From contig NZ_MKVJ01000017.1 in the NCBI RefSeq assembly GCF_001898805.1, positions 290,066 to 354,065 of the forward strand: 64,000 nt of DNA. Direction: 5' to 3'. Below, one piece after another: positions 15,518 through 23,046 of the stretch; position 1 is the stretch's first letter, and each line of letters starts with the position of its first letter. The DNA is from Leifsonia sp. 71-9 (GTDB taxonomy: Bacteria; Actinomycetota; Actinomycetes; Actinomycetales; Microbacteriaceae). The position numbers were made by a program, and so were the translations under genes. Under the pieces are notes generated by a model that saw only the letters and a list, made by a program, of their open reading frames with translations, made no database searches and was not told the origin of the DNA.

Positions 15518-16891
15518 TCATGCGTGCCGGGTGCGGGTCTCATCCCGCGTCGGCCGCACCTGCTTCGTGGGCGTCGTCTCGAGCTCTTCGAGGTCCAGTT
15601 TGGCGGTCTCGCGGGAGCGCCACGCGGCGAACGCGGAGATCAGCGAGAAGAGCAGGGTGAAGGCGCCGATGACCAGCGGGACGCTCGCGCTCCCGGGAGG
15701 GGCGATCGCCGCGAAGACCGCGGGCAGGAAGCCGGTGATGAACAGCGCGAGGTTCTGCGAGACGGCGAAGCCGGTGACCCGGGTGCGGGTCGGGAACAGC
15801 TCCTGGAAGTAGCTCGCGAAGGTCGCGTTCCACAGTTGATAGAGGATGCCGAAGATCAGGATGGCGAGCACGACGGTGAGCGGCACGTTGTTCGCCTGCA
15901 CCACGAACAGGTACGCGAACGACAGGACGCCGGCGCTCAGCGGTCCCCAGATCATCAGCGGGCGGCGCCCGATCCGGTCCGAGAGCCTCCCGAAGAACGG
16001 GATGAGGATGATCGCGACGATGTTGGCCACGACCGGGATCCACAGGTACACCGAGGGCGACATCCCCACGCCGTACGCGGGCTGCGTCGCGTACGCGGTG
16101 CCGAACACGACGACGGTCACGCCGATCACGTTCGCGAGGCCCATGCACACCGCGCGGAAGACCGTGCCGCCGTTCTCGCGGAACAGCTGGGCGACCGGGA
16201 CGCGCGGCACCCGCTGCTCCTGCTGCTCGCGGCGGAAGGAGGGCGTCTCCTCGACCCGCGCGCGGATGATGAGACCGGCCACGATGACCACGACGCTCAG
16301 CAGGAACGGCACCCGCCAGCCCCACGCCACGAACTGGTCGTGGGAGAGGAAGGTCGAGAGCGGGATGAAGCTCGCCGAGGCCAGGATGCTGCCCGCCTGC
16401 GTGCCCTGCAGGCTGAAACTGGTGAGGAAGCCCCGCTTGCCCTCGGGCGCGTGCTCGACGATCATCGCGCTCGCACCGCCGAGCTCGCCGGCGACGGCGA
16501 AGCCCTGGATCAGCCGCAGCACCACCAGCAGGATCGGGGCGAGCACGCCGACCTGCGCGTAGGTGGGCAGCAGGCCGACGAGCAGGGTGCAGATGCCCAT
16601 GACCATCATCGCGAAGACGAGGATGCGCTTGCGGCCGTACTTGTCGCCGAAGTTGCCGAGCACGAACGCGCCGAGCGGGCGCGCTACGTAACCGACACCG
16701 TAGGTGGCGAGCGAGGCGATCAGCGCGACCGCCGGGCTCTCGCTCGGGAAGAACACCTGCGGGAAGACCAGTGCGGCCGCCGCCGCGTAGATCGAGAAGT
16801 CGTAGTACTCGAGCGCGCTCCCGACCCAGCCGCTCATGGCCGCGCGGCGCGGCATGCGTCGGGCTTCGAGCGAGGTGGCGTCTTCGGACAT
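15518..16891 (-). CDS. MFS transporter, metabolite:H+ symporter (MHS) type
   Basis: A 457-residue, 12-helix membrane protein. SALEYYDFSIYAAAAALVFP in helix 1, GNFGDKYGRKRIL (the loop 2-3 motif) and GFAVAGELGGAS in helix 4 are typical of MHS proteins such as ProP, ShiA and KgtP, which import organic acids or osmolytes with protons. It has AGGAGACAAGG right before ATG 16891, touching a 12-base palindrome. It heads an operon with the Gfo/Idh-PmoA fusion gene. Substrate unknown; the neighbour suggests a sugar acid or polyol-like compound. Confidence 0.88.
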   Translation of the reverse strand: MSEDATSLEARRMPRRAAMSGWVGSALEYYDFSIYAAAAALVFPQVFFPSESPAVALIASLATYGVGYVARPLGAFVLGNFGDKYGRKRILVFAMMVMGICTLLVGLLPTYAQVGVLAPILLVVLRLIQGFAVAGELGGASAMIVEHAPEGKRGFLTSFSLQGTQAGSILASASFIPLSTFLSHDQFVAWGWRVPFLLSVVVIVAGLIIRARVEETPSFRREQQEQRVPRVPVAQLFRENGGTVFRAVCMGLANVIGVTVVVFGTAYATQPAYGVGMSPSVYLWIPVVANIVAIILIPFFGRLSDRIGRRPLMIWGPLSAGVLSFAYLFVVQANNVPLTVVLAILIFGILYQLWNATFASYFQELFPTRTRVTGFAVSQNLALFITGFLPAVFAAIAPPGSASVPLVIGAFTLLFSLISAFAAWRSRETAKLDLEELETTPTKQVRPTRDETRTRHA

Positions 16892-16902
16892 CCTTGTCTC
16901 CT

Positions 16903-16982
16903 GTCAACGTTGACGATGCGATGGTAGACGCGGTAAGCGCTTTCCATTCGGTTCAGGTCGATGGTAGACGTGAATCGTTTCA
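16903..16982 (-). promoter_or_regulatory. Promoter region with three LacI-type palindromes and a 40-base direct repeat
   Basis: Upstream of the MHS gene: GTCAACGTTGAC (16903-16914), GGTAAGCGCTTTCC around AAGCGCTT (16932-16945) and TGAATCGTTTCA (16971-16982), each symmetric about CG. A 12-base direct repeat CGATGGTAGACG occurs at 16919-16930 and 16959-16970, exactly 40 bases apart; on the minus strand each offers a TACCAT, a possible -10 element. This suggests two promoters interleaved with three operators. No LacI gene is adjacent. Confidence 0.6.
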
Positions 16983-16999
16983 ACGTCAAGTGCCCTTTA

Positions 17000-17050
17000 T
17001 GCAACCGAAGGGTTGCGCTTCTCGACTGATGATGCAACCATTGGGTTGCA
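17000..17050. promoter_or_regulatory. Twin operators upstream of the SRPBCC-ArsR operon
   Basis: Two copies of TGCAACC-N4-GGTTGCR, at 17000-17017 and 17033-17050. Start-to-start spacing is 33 bases, three helical turns, so two dimers would bind on the same face. They lie directly upstream of the operon that encodes an ArsR-type repressor. Confidence 0.75.
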
Positions 17051-17088
17051 GGAGGACGATCCCGCCCTCCCAGATCGAAGGAGCCGAG

Positions 17089-17577
17089 ATGGCAACCGAG
17101 AACCCGGCGGCAGTCGCCGACACCGAAGAGCTCACCGTCCGCCGCACCATTCGCATCGCCGCACCGCGGGAGAAGGTGTGGGCCGCGGTGACCGAGCCCG
17201 CGCACATCTCGCGATGGTTCGCGGCGACCGTGCTCGACCCGCAGGGGGACGGCATGATCACCTTCGAGGGGTACGGCGCGGTCCCGCTGCGTGTCGCCGC
17301 GATCGACCCGCAGGACACCGTCACGTACCTCTGGAACAACGACGACAACCTCGGCCGGCACCCGGCGGAGGTCGACGAGGCCAGCGCCACGAGGTTCACC
17401 TTCACGCTGGCCGACGACCAGCACGGCACCCGGCTGACCGTGGTCGAGTCGGGCTTCGGGGCCACCTCCGACCCCGCCGCGAACGTGCAGTCGCACCGGC
17501 AGGGCTGGACCGACGAGCTCGACAAGCTGGTCGCCCTCCTCGAGGACGGCGTCGAACTGGCCGGCGCGCGCGCGTGA
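17089..17577 (+). CDS. SRPBCC (AHSA1-type) domain protein
   Basis: A 162-residue START-like fold protein. VRRTIRIAAPREKVWAAVTE and the final GWTDELDKLVALLEDG are typical of the Aha1-C-terminal-domain/CalC family that binds hydrophobic ligands. AAGGAG lies 5 bases before ATG 17089. It overlaps the ArsR gene by 4 bases (GTGA), so both are co-translated behind the twin operators. Such SRPBCC-ArsR pairs are common and poorly characterised; a ligand has not been assigned. Confidence 0.88.
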   Translation: MATENPAAVADTEELTVRRTIRIAAPREKVWAAVTEPAHISRWFAATVLDPQGDGMITFEGYGAVPLRVAAIDPQDTVTYLWNNDDNLGRHPAEVDEASATRFTFTLADDQHGTRLTVVESGFGATSDPAANVQSHRQGWTDELDKLVALLEDGVELAGARA

Positions 17578-17891
17578 GCGTGCCGACCCTGGTCCCCGTG
17601 TTCGCGGCGCTCGGCGACGACACGCGCTGGAGCATCCTGAGCGCGCTCGCGGAGGGTGAGGCCTCCGCGAGCGCGCTCGAAGCGGTGCTGCCGGTCTCGC
17701 GCCAGGCGATCGCCAAGCACCTGGCCGTGCTGCAGGAGGTCGGGCTCGTCGAGTCCGTGCGCGTCGGCCGCGAGGTGCGGTTCCGGGTGCTCGGCGCGGA
17801 GCTCAGCGCCACGGCCAGACGCCTCGACGCCATCGGCACGGCCTGGGAGCGTCGCCTCGCCGAGATCAAGCGCATCGCGGAAGAGCTGTGA
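17574..17891 (+). CDS. ArsR-family repressor
   Basis: A 105-residue winged-helix repressor: VFAALGDDTRWSILSALAEG, then VSRQAIAKHLAVLQEVGLVE as recognition helix, then the wing VGREVRFRVLG. No cysteine metal site is visible, so it probably does not sense arsenic or cadmium. The GTG at 17574 overlaps the stop of the SRPBCC gene; another GTG two codons on is also possible. It likely binds the TGCAACC-N4-GGTTGCA sites upstream of the operon. Confidence 0.9.
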   Translation: MSVPTLVPVFAALGDDTRWSILSALAEGEASASALEAVLPVSRQAIAKHLAVLQEVGLVESVRVGREVRFRVLGAELSATARRLDAIGTAWERRLAEIKRIAEEL

Positions 17892-18017
17892 CGCGCGGAT
17901 ACCGGCCGATTCCCGCGAATCCCTAGGTCGATCGCCGTTCGCGTGTCAGACTGAGCGCAAGAGGCATGGTAGACAAGTCTGTCTGGTTCCAGGGCCTTTC
18001 AAGCGGAGCGGGGCCTC

Positions 18018-19187
18018 ATGCCCATGTCCACCACCTACCGGAACGCCGCTCTCGGCGGCGCCGTCCTCGCGGCCCTGATCCTGTTCGCCGGGGCGCAGAG
18101 CGCCGATGCGGCCACGACGATCGACGGGCCCGTCGGCCTCGGGACCGCGGCGTCGTACGGTGCGCTGGGAGCCAGCGCATTGACGAACACGGGGCCCACC
18201 GTGGTCACCGGCGACATCGGCGTCTCGCCCGGATCGTCGGTCACCGGTTTCACCGGCGCCCCGGACGGGACGTTCACCGGGTCCTTGCACCAGACCGACG
18301 CCGCGGCCGCTCAGGCCCAGAGCGACGTGACCACCGCCTTCAACGCGGCGGCCGGCCTCACCCCGACCACGTCGGGCCTCAGCGAGCTGAACGGCCTCTC
18401 GCTCGTCCCCGGCGTCTACTCCGGCGGCGCGCTCGCCCTGGCGGACAACGGCGTGCTGACGCTGGCGGGCAGCGCCGACTCCGTCTGGGTCTTCCAGGCC
18501 GCGAGCAGCCTCACGATCGGCTCGGCGACCCAGATCATCGTCACGGGCGGGGCGAACGCGTGCAACGTGTTCTGGGAGATCGGCAGCTCGGCGTCGCTGG
18601 GCACGGGCGCCCAGTTCGAGGGGACGATCCTGGCCAAGGAGTCCATCACCGCGACGACGGGCGCCACCATCGTCGGGCGGCTGCTGGCCAATACGGCCGC
18701 CGTGACGCTCGACACCAACACGATCACCGTTCCCACCGGCTGCACGCCGCCCGGGACGGTCAGCACGAGCCCCACCATCACGTCGGGAGCGCCCACCGAC
18801 GCGACCGCGGGCACGCCGTACTCCTTCCCGGTGACGGCGACCGGCAGCCCGGCGCCGACCTACACGGTGACCAGCGGGAGCCTCCCCGCCGGTCTCACCC
18901 TGAACGGCACGACCGGTGTCATCTCGGGCACGCCCACCACCCCCGGCTCGGCCACGTTCACCATCACGGCGACGAACGGGACGGGGCCGGACAGCTCGGC
19001 GAGCTACACGATCGTGACGGCCGCCACGGCGACCGCGATCTCCCCGGGCTCGCCCACGAGCGGTGCCCCCGCCCTGGCGGACACGGGAGCCGACTTGACC
19101 GGACCCCTTCTCCTGGCGGCGCTGCTCGCCACGGGCGGAGTCGTGCTCGTCGTGCGCGCTCGCCGTCCCGCACCCCGTCGCCACTAG
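18018..19187 (+). CDS. DUF3494 ice-binding-like surface protein with LADTG sorting signal
   Basis: A 389-residue exported protein. A signal peptide covers about residues 1-31 (ending QSADAA). Residues about 36-240 match DUF3494 (LGTAASYGALGASALTNTGP, then TGDIGVSPGSSVTGF), the beta-solenoid fold of bacterial ice-binding proteins. About 250-335 is a putative Ig domain with the PAPTYTVTSGSLPAGLTLNG pattern. The end is LADTG, a hydrophobic helix and RARRPAPRRH, a class E-type sortase signal. Predicted: wall-anchored adhesin or ice-binding protein. Ice activity is not certain, as many DUF3494 proteins occur in mesophiles. A 17-base tandem repeat runs across its stop codon. Confidence 0.85.
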   Translation: MPMSTTYRNAALGGAVLAALILFAGAQSADAATTIDGPVGLGTAASYGALGASALTNTGPTVVTGDIGVSPGSSVTGFTGAPDGTFTGSLHQTDAAAAQAQSDVTTAFNAAAGLTPTTSGLSELNGLSLVPGVYSGGALALADNGVLTLAGSADSVWVFQAASSLTIGSATQIIVTGGANACNVFWEIGSSASLGTGAQFEGTILAKESITATTGATIVGRLLANTAAVTLDTNTITVPTGCTPPGTVSTSPTITSGAPTDATAGTPYSFPVTATGSPAPTYTVTSGSLPAGLTLNGTTGVISGTPTTPGSATFTITATNGTGPDSSASYTIVTAATATAISPGSPTSGAPALADTGADLTGPLLLAALLATGGVVLVVRARRPAPRRH

Positions 19188-19252
19188 CGCTCCGGCGTCA
19201 CTAGCGCTCCGGTGTCACTAGCGCTCCGGCGTCACTAGCGCTCCGGCGTCAC
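19182..19252. repeat. Four tandem copies of a 17-base repeat over a stop codon
   Basis: CACTAGCGCTCCGGCGT begins at 19182, 19199, 19216 and 19233, with one C-to-T change in copy two. Copy one contains the last His codon and TAG stop of the DUF3494 gene. Copies include the palindrome AGCGCT. It ends 22 bases before the patatin-like start. Confidence 0.9.
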
Positions 19253-19274
19253 CGGTCTCGGGCAGAATGGCGGC

Positions 19275-20132
19275 ATGTCGATGACGAGTGGTGCCCTGGT
19301 CCTGGCCGGCGGCGGTGTGGCGGGAATCGCGTGGGAGACCGGCGTGCTGCTGGGTCTCCAGGATGCGGAGCCGGCTTTCGCCGACAGCCTCCTCTCCGCC
19401 GAGACGACGTTCATCGGGACGTCCGCGGGCTCGACGGTCGCTGCCCAGCTGGCGGGCGGCACGGCTCTGAGCGCGCTGTTCGAGCGACAGATCGCGGAGG
19501 AGACGGCGGAGATAGATCCGAAGGTCGACATGCAGAAGCTCCTGGCGATCTTCGGCGGCGCGATGACGGACGTCTCCTCCCCGGAGGAGGCGCGTCGTCG
19601 GATCGGCGCGGTCGCGCTCGCCGCCCGGACGGTGCCGCCGGAGGCGCGCCTCGCGGCCGTCGACGCGCGGCTCCCCGTCAAGGCGTGGGGCGCGCATCCG
19701 CTCCTGATCCCCGCCGTCGACACGGCGACCGGCGACCTGCGGGTCTTCGACCGCGCCTCCGGCGTCAGCCTCGTGGATGCGGTCGCGGCGAGCTGCGCCG
19801 TGCCGGGCGTGTGGCCGCCGGTCGAGATCGACGGGACGCTCTACATGGACGGCGGGACGCGCACCGCGGCGAACGCCGACCTGGCCGCGGGAGCCGAGCG
19901 TGTGCTGATCCTCGTGCCGGGGCCGGAGGAGTCCCCGATGGGTGCCGCCCTCCCCGCGGCGGAGCTGGCGGCGCTCGAGCCAGCACGCGTCCACGCGCTC
20001 TTCGCGGACGACGCGTCGCTCGAGGCGATCGGCGTCAACCCGCTGGACCCGTCCACCCGGCCGGCCTCCGCGAGAGCCGGGCGGGAGCTCGGCCGGCGCG
20101 TGGCGTCCCAGGTCGCCGCGTTCTGGGGCTGA
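19275..20132 (+). CDS. Patatin-like phospholipase
   Basis: A 285-residue acyl hydrolase. The oxyanion loop LAGGGVAGIAWETG, nucleophile Ser50 in GTSAGS and catalytic Asp192 in MDGGTRT form the complete Ser-Asp dyad of patatins. No signal peptide or membrane segment, so it acts in the cytoplasm or at the inner membrane face on phospholipids or acyl esters. CAGAAT lies 6 bases before ATG 19275, with no ribosome site, suggesting a leaderless message. It converges on the DUF2277 gene across a hairpin. Confidence 0.9.
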   Translation: MSMTSGALVLAGGGVAGIAWETGVLLGLQDAEPAFADSLLSAETTFIGTSAGSTVAAQLAGGTALSALFERQIAEETAEIDPKVDMQKLLAIFGGAMTDVSSPEEARRRIGAVALAARTVPPEARLAAVDARLPVKAWGAHPLLIPAVDTATGDLRVFDRASGVSLVDAVAASCAVPGVWPPVEIDGTLYMDGGTRTAANADLAAGAERVLILVPGPEESPMGAALPAAELAALEPARVHALFADDASLEAIGVNPLDPSTRPASARAGRELGRRVASQVAAFWG

Positions 20133-20157
20133 GCGCCGCGCGGCCATCCATCCGCCG

Positions 20158-20195
20158 CAACACGCCACGCAAGCACATGCGGAGACGGCGTGTTG
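20158..20195. terminator. Bidirectional terminator hairpin
   Basis: Arms CAACACGCC and GGCGTGTTG with an inner CGCA/TGCG stem. Placed between the ends of two convergent genes. No strong T-run on either side. Confidence 0.7.
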
Positions 20196-20201
20196 TGACG
20201 A

Positions 20202-20501
20202 CTAGCCGACGGGAGCCGTCCGGATCCTGACCTCGCGCTCCATGCGCTTCTCGTGCCGCTGCCGGCCCTTGATCGCCTCGGCCTCGCGGCTCTTCGGCGG
20301 CGCGTTGGTCACCAGCTGATCGAGCATCCGCCGGGTGGCCTGGGCGATCTCGTCGATCGCCTGGTCGAACGCCGGGGTGTTCGCGCGCGACGGATGCGTG
20401 GACCCGCTCACCTTGCGGACGAACTGGAGGGCGGCCTCCCGCACCTCGTCGTCGGTCGTGGGCGGCTCGAAGTTATGAAGGCAGCGGATGTTGCGGCACA
20501 T
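20202..20501 (-). CDS. DUF2277 family protein
   Basis: A 99-residue protein starting MCRNIRCLHNFEPPTTDDEV and containing ALQFVRKVSGSTHPSRAN, the DUF2277 consensus. Function unknown throughout the family; it is predicted to be a small helical cytoplasmic protein. TATCGT lies exactly 6 bases before the ATG, with no ribosome site. Confidence 0.9.
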   Translation of the reverse strand: MCRNIRCLHNFEPPTTDDEVREAALQFVRKVSGSTHPSRANTPAFDQAIDEIAQATRRMLDQLVTNAPPKSREAEAIKGRQRHEKRMEREVRIRTAPVG

Positions 20502-20620
20502 GCGCCGACGATAGTCCCGTTCGCCGTCGAACGCATCGGGCCTATACCCGCCGCCCGCGCCCGGCTTAGAGTGTCGCCGAGATCGACCGCCCGCTCAAAC
20601 AGAGAGTCGAGGACGACACC

Positions 20621-22987
20621 GTGACCACCGGCGACGACGTGCAGCGCAGCTCCCTCCCGATCCCCGACCTGGCCTACACCGGCACGGTCACCTACGACGC
20701 GACGGATCCGGATACGCACTATCCGCCGATCACGCCGGTCCGGCCTCCCGCGGGCGCACCCAACGTGCTGGTCGTGCTGATCGACGACACCGGGTTCGGA
20801 GCGTCGAGCGCGTTCGGCGGCCCGGTGCAGACGCCCAACTTCGAGCGCGTCGCCGCCGCCGGGCTCAAGTACACGCGCTTCCACACGACGGCGTTGTGCT
20901 CGCCGACGCGCGCCGCCCTGCTGAGCGGCCGCAACCACCACTCGGTGGGGATGGGCGGGATCACCGAGATCGCGACCTCCGCCCCCGGGTACAGCTCGCT
21001 GCGCCCGAACGACTGCGCGCCGCTCGCCGAGACCCTCAAGCTGAACGGCTACAACACGGCGCAGTTCGGCAAGTGCCACGAGGTGCCGGTGTGGCAGGCG
21101 AGCGCGGTCGGGCCGTTCGACCACTGGCCGCATCCCGGAGGCGGGTTCGAGTACTTCTACGGCTTCATCGGCGGCGAGACCAACCAGTGGTACCCGGCCA
21201 TCTACGAGAACACGTCGCCGGTCGAGCCGTGGGGGACGCCCGAGGAGGGCTACCACTTCATGGGCGACATGACCGACAAGGCCATCGCCTGGACCCAGCA
21301 GCAGAAGTCCCTCGCGCCGGACGTGCCGTTCTTCACCTACTTCGCCCCCGGTGCGACGCACGCGCCGCACCACGTCCCGGCCGAATGGGCCGACGCGTAC
21401 ACGGGGAAGTTCGACCAGGGCTGGGACGCCGTGCGCGAGGAGACCTTCGCCCGGCAGCTCGAGCTCGGCGTCATCCCGAAGGACGCGGTGCTCACCGAGC
21501 GCAGCAAGGGCATCCCCGCCTGGGACGAGATGAGCGACCTCATCAAGCCCGCACTGGCGCGGCAGATGGAGGTGTACGCCGGGTTCCTCGCGTACGCCGA
21601 CCACCACGTCGGCCGGCTGCTCGACGCCTACGAGGAGCTCGGCATCCTGGACGACACCCTCGTCTACGTCATCATCGGCGACAACGGCGCCTCCGCCGAG
21701 GGCTCGATGCACGGGACGACCAACGAGGGCTTCACGATCAACCACATGAACGACATCGAGACCGAGCAGTACGTCGCCGACCACATCGCCGACATCGGCA
21801 CCCCGAGCTCGTACAACCACTACGCCGTGGGCTGGGCGCACGCGATGGACACGCCCTACCAGTGGACGAAGCAGGTGGCGAGCCACTGGGGCGGCACCCG
21901 CAACGGCACGATCGTCAGCTGGCCGAACGGCGGGGTCGAGCAGGGCGGCATCCGGCACCAGTTCTCGCACGTCATCGACGTGGCGCCGACGGTGCTGGAG
22001 GCGGCGGGCATCCCGGAGCCTTCGACCGTGAACGGAGTGACGCAGCGACCGTACGAGGGCACGCCGATGAACTACACGTTCGACGGCGCGGGCGCCGAGG
22101 CGGACGAGCGCCACGAGACCCAGTACTTCGAGATGGTCGGCAACCGCGCGATCTACCACAAGGGCTGGACCGCGGTCGCGAAGCACAAGGACCCCTGGCT
22201 CAGCTCCGACCACGGTCTCGACGACGACGTGTGGGAGCTCTACAACGTCGAGCAGGACTGGACCCAGTCGCACGACCTCGCCGCCGAGGAGCCGGAGCGC
22301 CTGGCGCACCTGCAACGGCTGTTCCTGATCCAGGCCGCCCGCTACAACGTGCTGCCACTCGACATCCGCACGGCCGAGCGGTTCAACCCCGATCTCGCCG
22401 GCCGGCCGCAGCTGCAGGTGGGCACCTCGCAGAAGTTCTACCCGGGCATGCGGCGGCTCAGCGAGAACACGACGATCAACATCAAGAACAAGTCGTGGAC
22501 GGTCACCGCCCAGGCGACCGTGCCCGACGCGGGCGCCGAGGGCGTGATCATCGCGCAGGGCGGCGCCTACGGCGGCTGGTCCTTCTACACGACCGGCGGC
22601 AGGCTGGCCTTCGCGTACAACCTCCTCGGCATCACCGTCGACATCGTGCGCTCCGACACGGCCGTCCCGACGGGTGCGCAGGAACTGCGCGCGCACTTCG
22701 CCTACGACGGCGGAGGCATCGGCAAAGGCGGCACCGTCACCCTCTTCGCCTGCGATCAGCAGATCGGGGAGGGCCGCGTCGAGCGCACCATCCCGTTCCA
22801 GTTCACCTTCGACGAGACCGTCGACGTGGGACGCGACCTCGCCTCCCCGGTCTCGACCGACTACGCCGCGACCGGGAACGCCTTCACCGGGACGATCGAC
22901 TGGGTGCGCATCGACCTCGGCGACGACGACCACTCCCACCTGATCGAGGACCAGCACAAGATGGACGTGGCGATGCTCAAGCAGTGA
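20621..22987 (+). CDS. Type I arylsulfatase
   Basis: A 788-residue sulfatase. Metal-binding aspartates are in VLIDDTGFG (residues 53-60), and Cys93 in CSPTRAALLSG is the CxPxR cysteine that must be oxidised to formylglycine. NHHSVGMGG follows. The later catalytic region and a C-terminal beta-sandwich are present, so the length is that of the large arylsulfatase branch. No signal peptide is seen, so it may act inside the cell. The GTG start at 20621 has GAGGA 8 bases upstream. The formylglycine-generating enzyme is not in this window. It probably releases sulfate from sulfated sugars or aryl sulfates. Confidence 0.9.
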   Translation: MTTGDDVQRSSLPIPDLAYTGTVTYDATDPDTHYPPITPVRPPAGAPNVLVVLIDDTGFGASSAFGGPVQTPNFERVAAAGLKYTRFHTTALCSPTRAALLSGRNHHSVGMGGITEIATSAPGYSSLRPNDCAPLAETLKLNGYNTAQFGKCHEVPVWQASAVGPFDHWPHPGGGFEYFYGFIGGETNQWYPAIYENTSPVEPWGTPEEGYHFMGDMTDKAIAWTQQQKSLAPDVPFFTYFAPGATHAPHHVPAEWADAYTGKFDQGWDAVREETFARQLELGVIPKDAVLTERSKGIPAWDEMSDLIKPALARQMEVYAGFLAYADHHVGRLLDAYEELGILDDTLVYVIIGDNGASAEGSMHGTTNEGFTINHMNDIETEQYVADHIADIGTPSSYNHYAVGWAHAMDTPYQWTKQVASHWGGTRNGTIVSWPNGGVEQGGIRHQFSHVIDVAPTVLEAAGIPEPSTVNGVTQRPYEGTPMNYTFDGAGAEADERHETQYFEMVGNRAIYHKGWTAVAKHKDPWLSSDHGLDDDVWELYNVEQDWTQSHDLAAEEPERLAHLQRLFLIQAARYNVLPLDIRTAERFNPDLAGRPQLQVGTSQKFYPGMRRLSENTTINIKNKSWTVTAQATVPDAGAEGVIIAQGGAYGGWSFYTTGGRLAFAYNLLGITVDIVRSDTAVPTGAQELRAHFAYDGGGIGKGGTVTLFACDQQIGEGRVERTIPFQFTFDETVDVGRDLASPVSTDYAATGNAFTGTIDWVRIDLGDDDHSHLIEDQHKMDVAMLKQ

Positions 22988-23046
22988 GCCGGGTGGGAGT
23001 GAGACGGGTCTAGATGGCGGCGCTGAGATGAAGCAGGGTGGATGAC

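Noticed and set aside
19182-19252. CRISPR-like array
   Set aside because: The 17-base units are directly adjacent without spacers, and no cas genes exist in the window.
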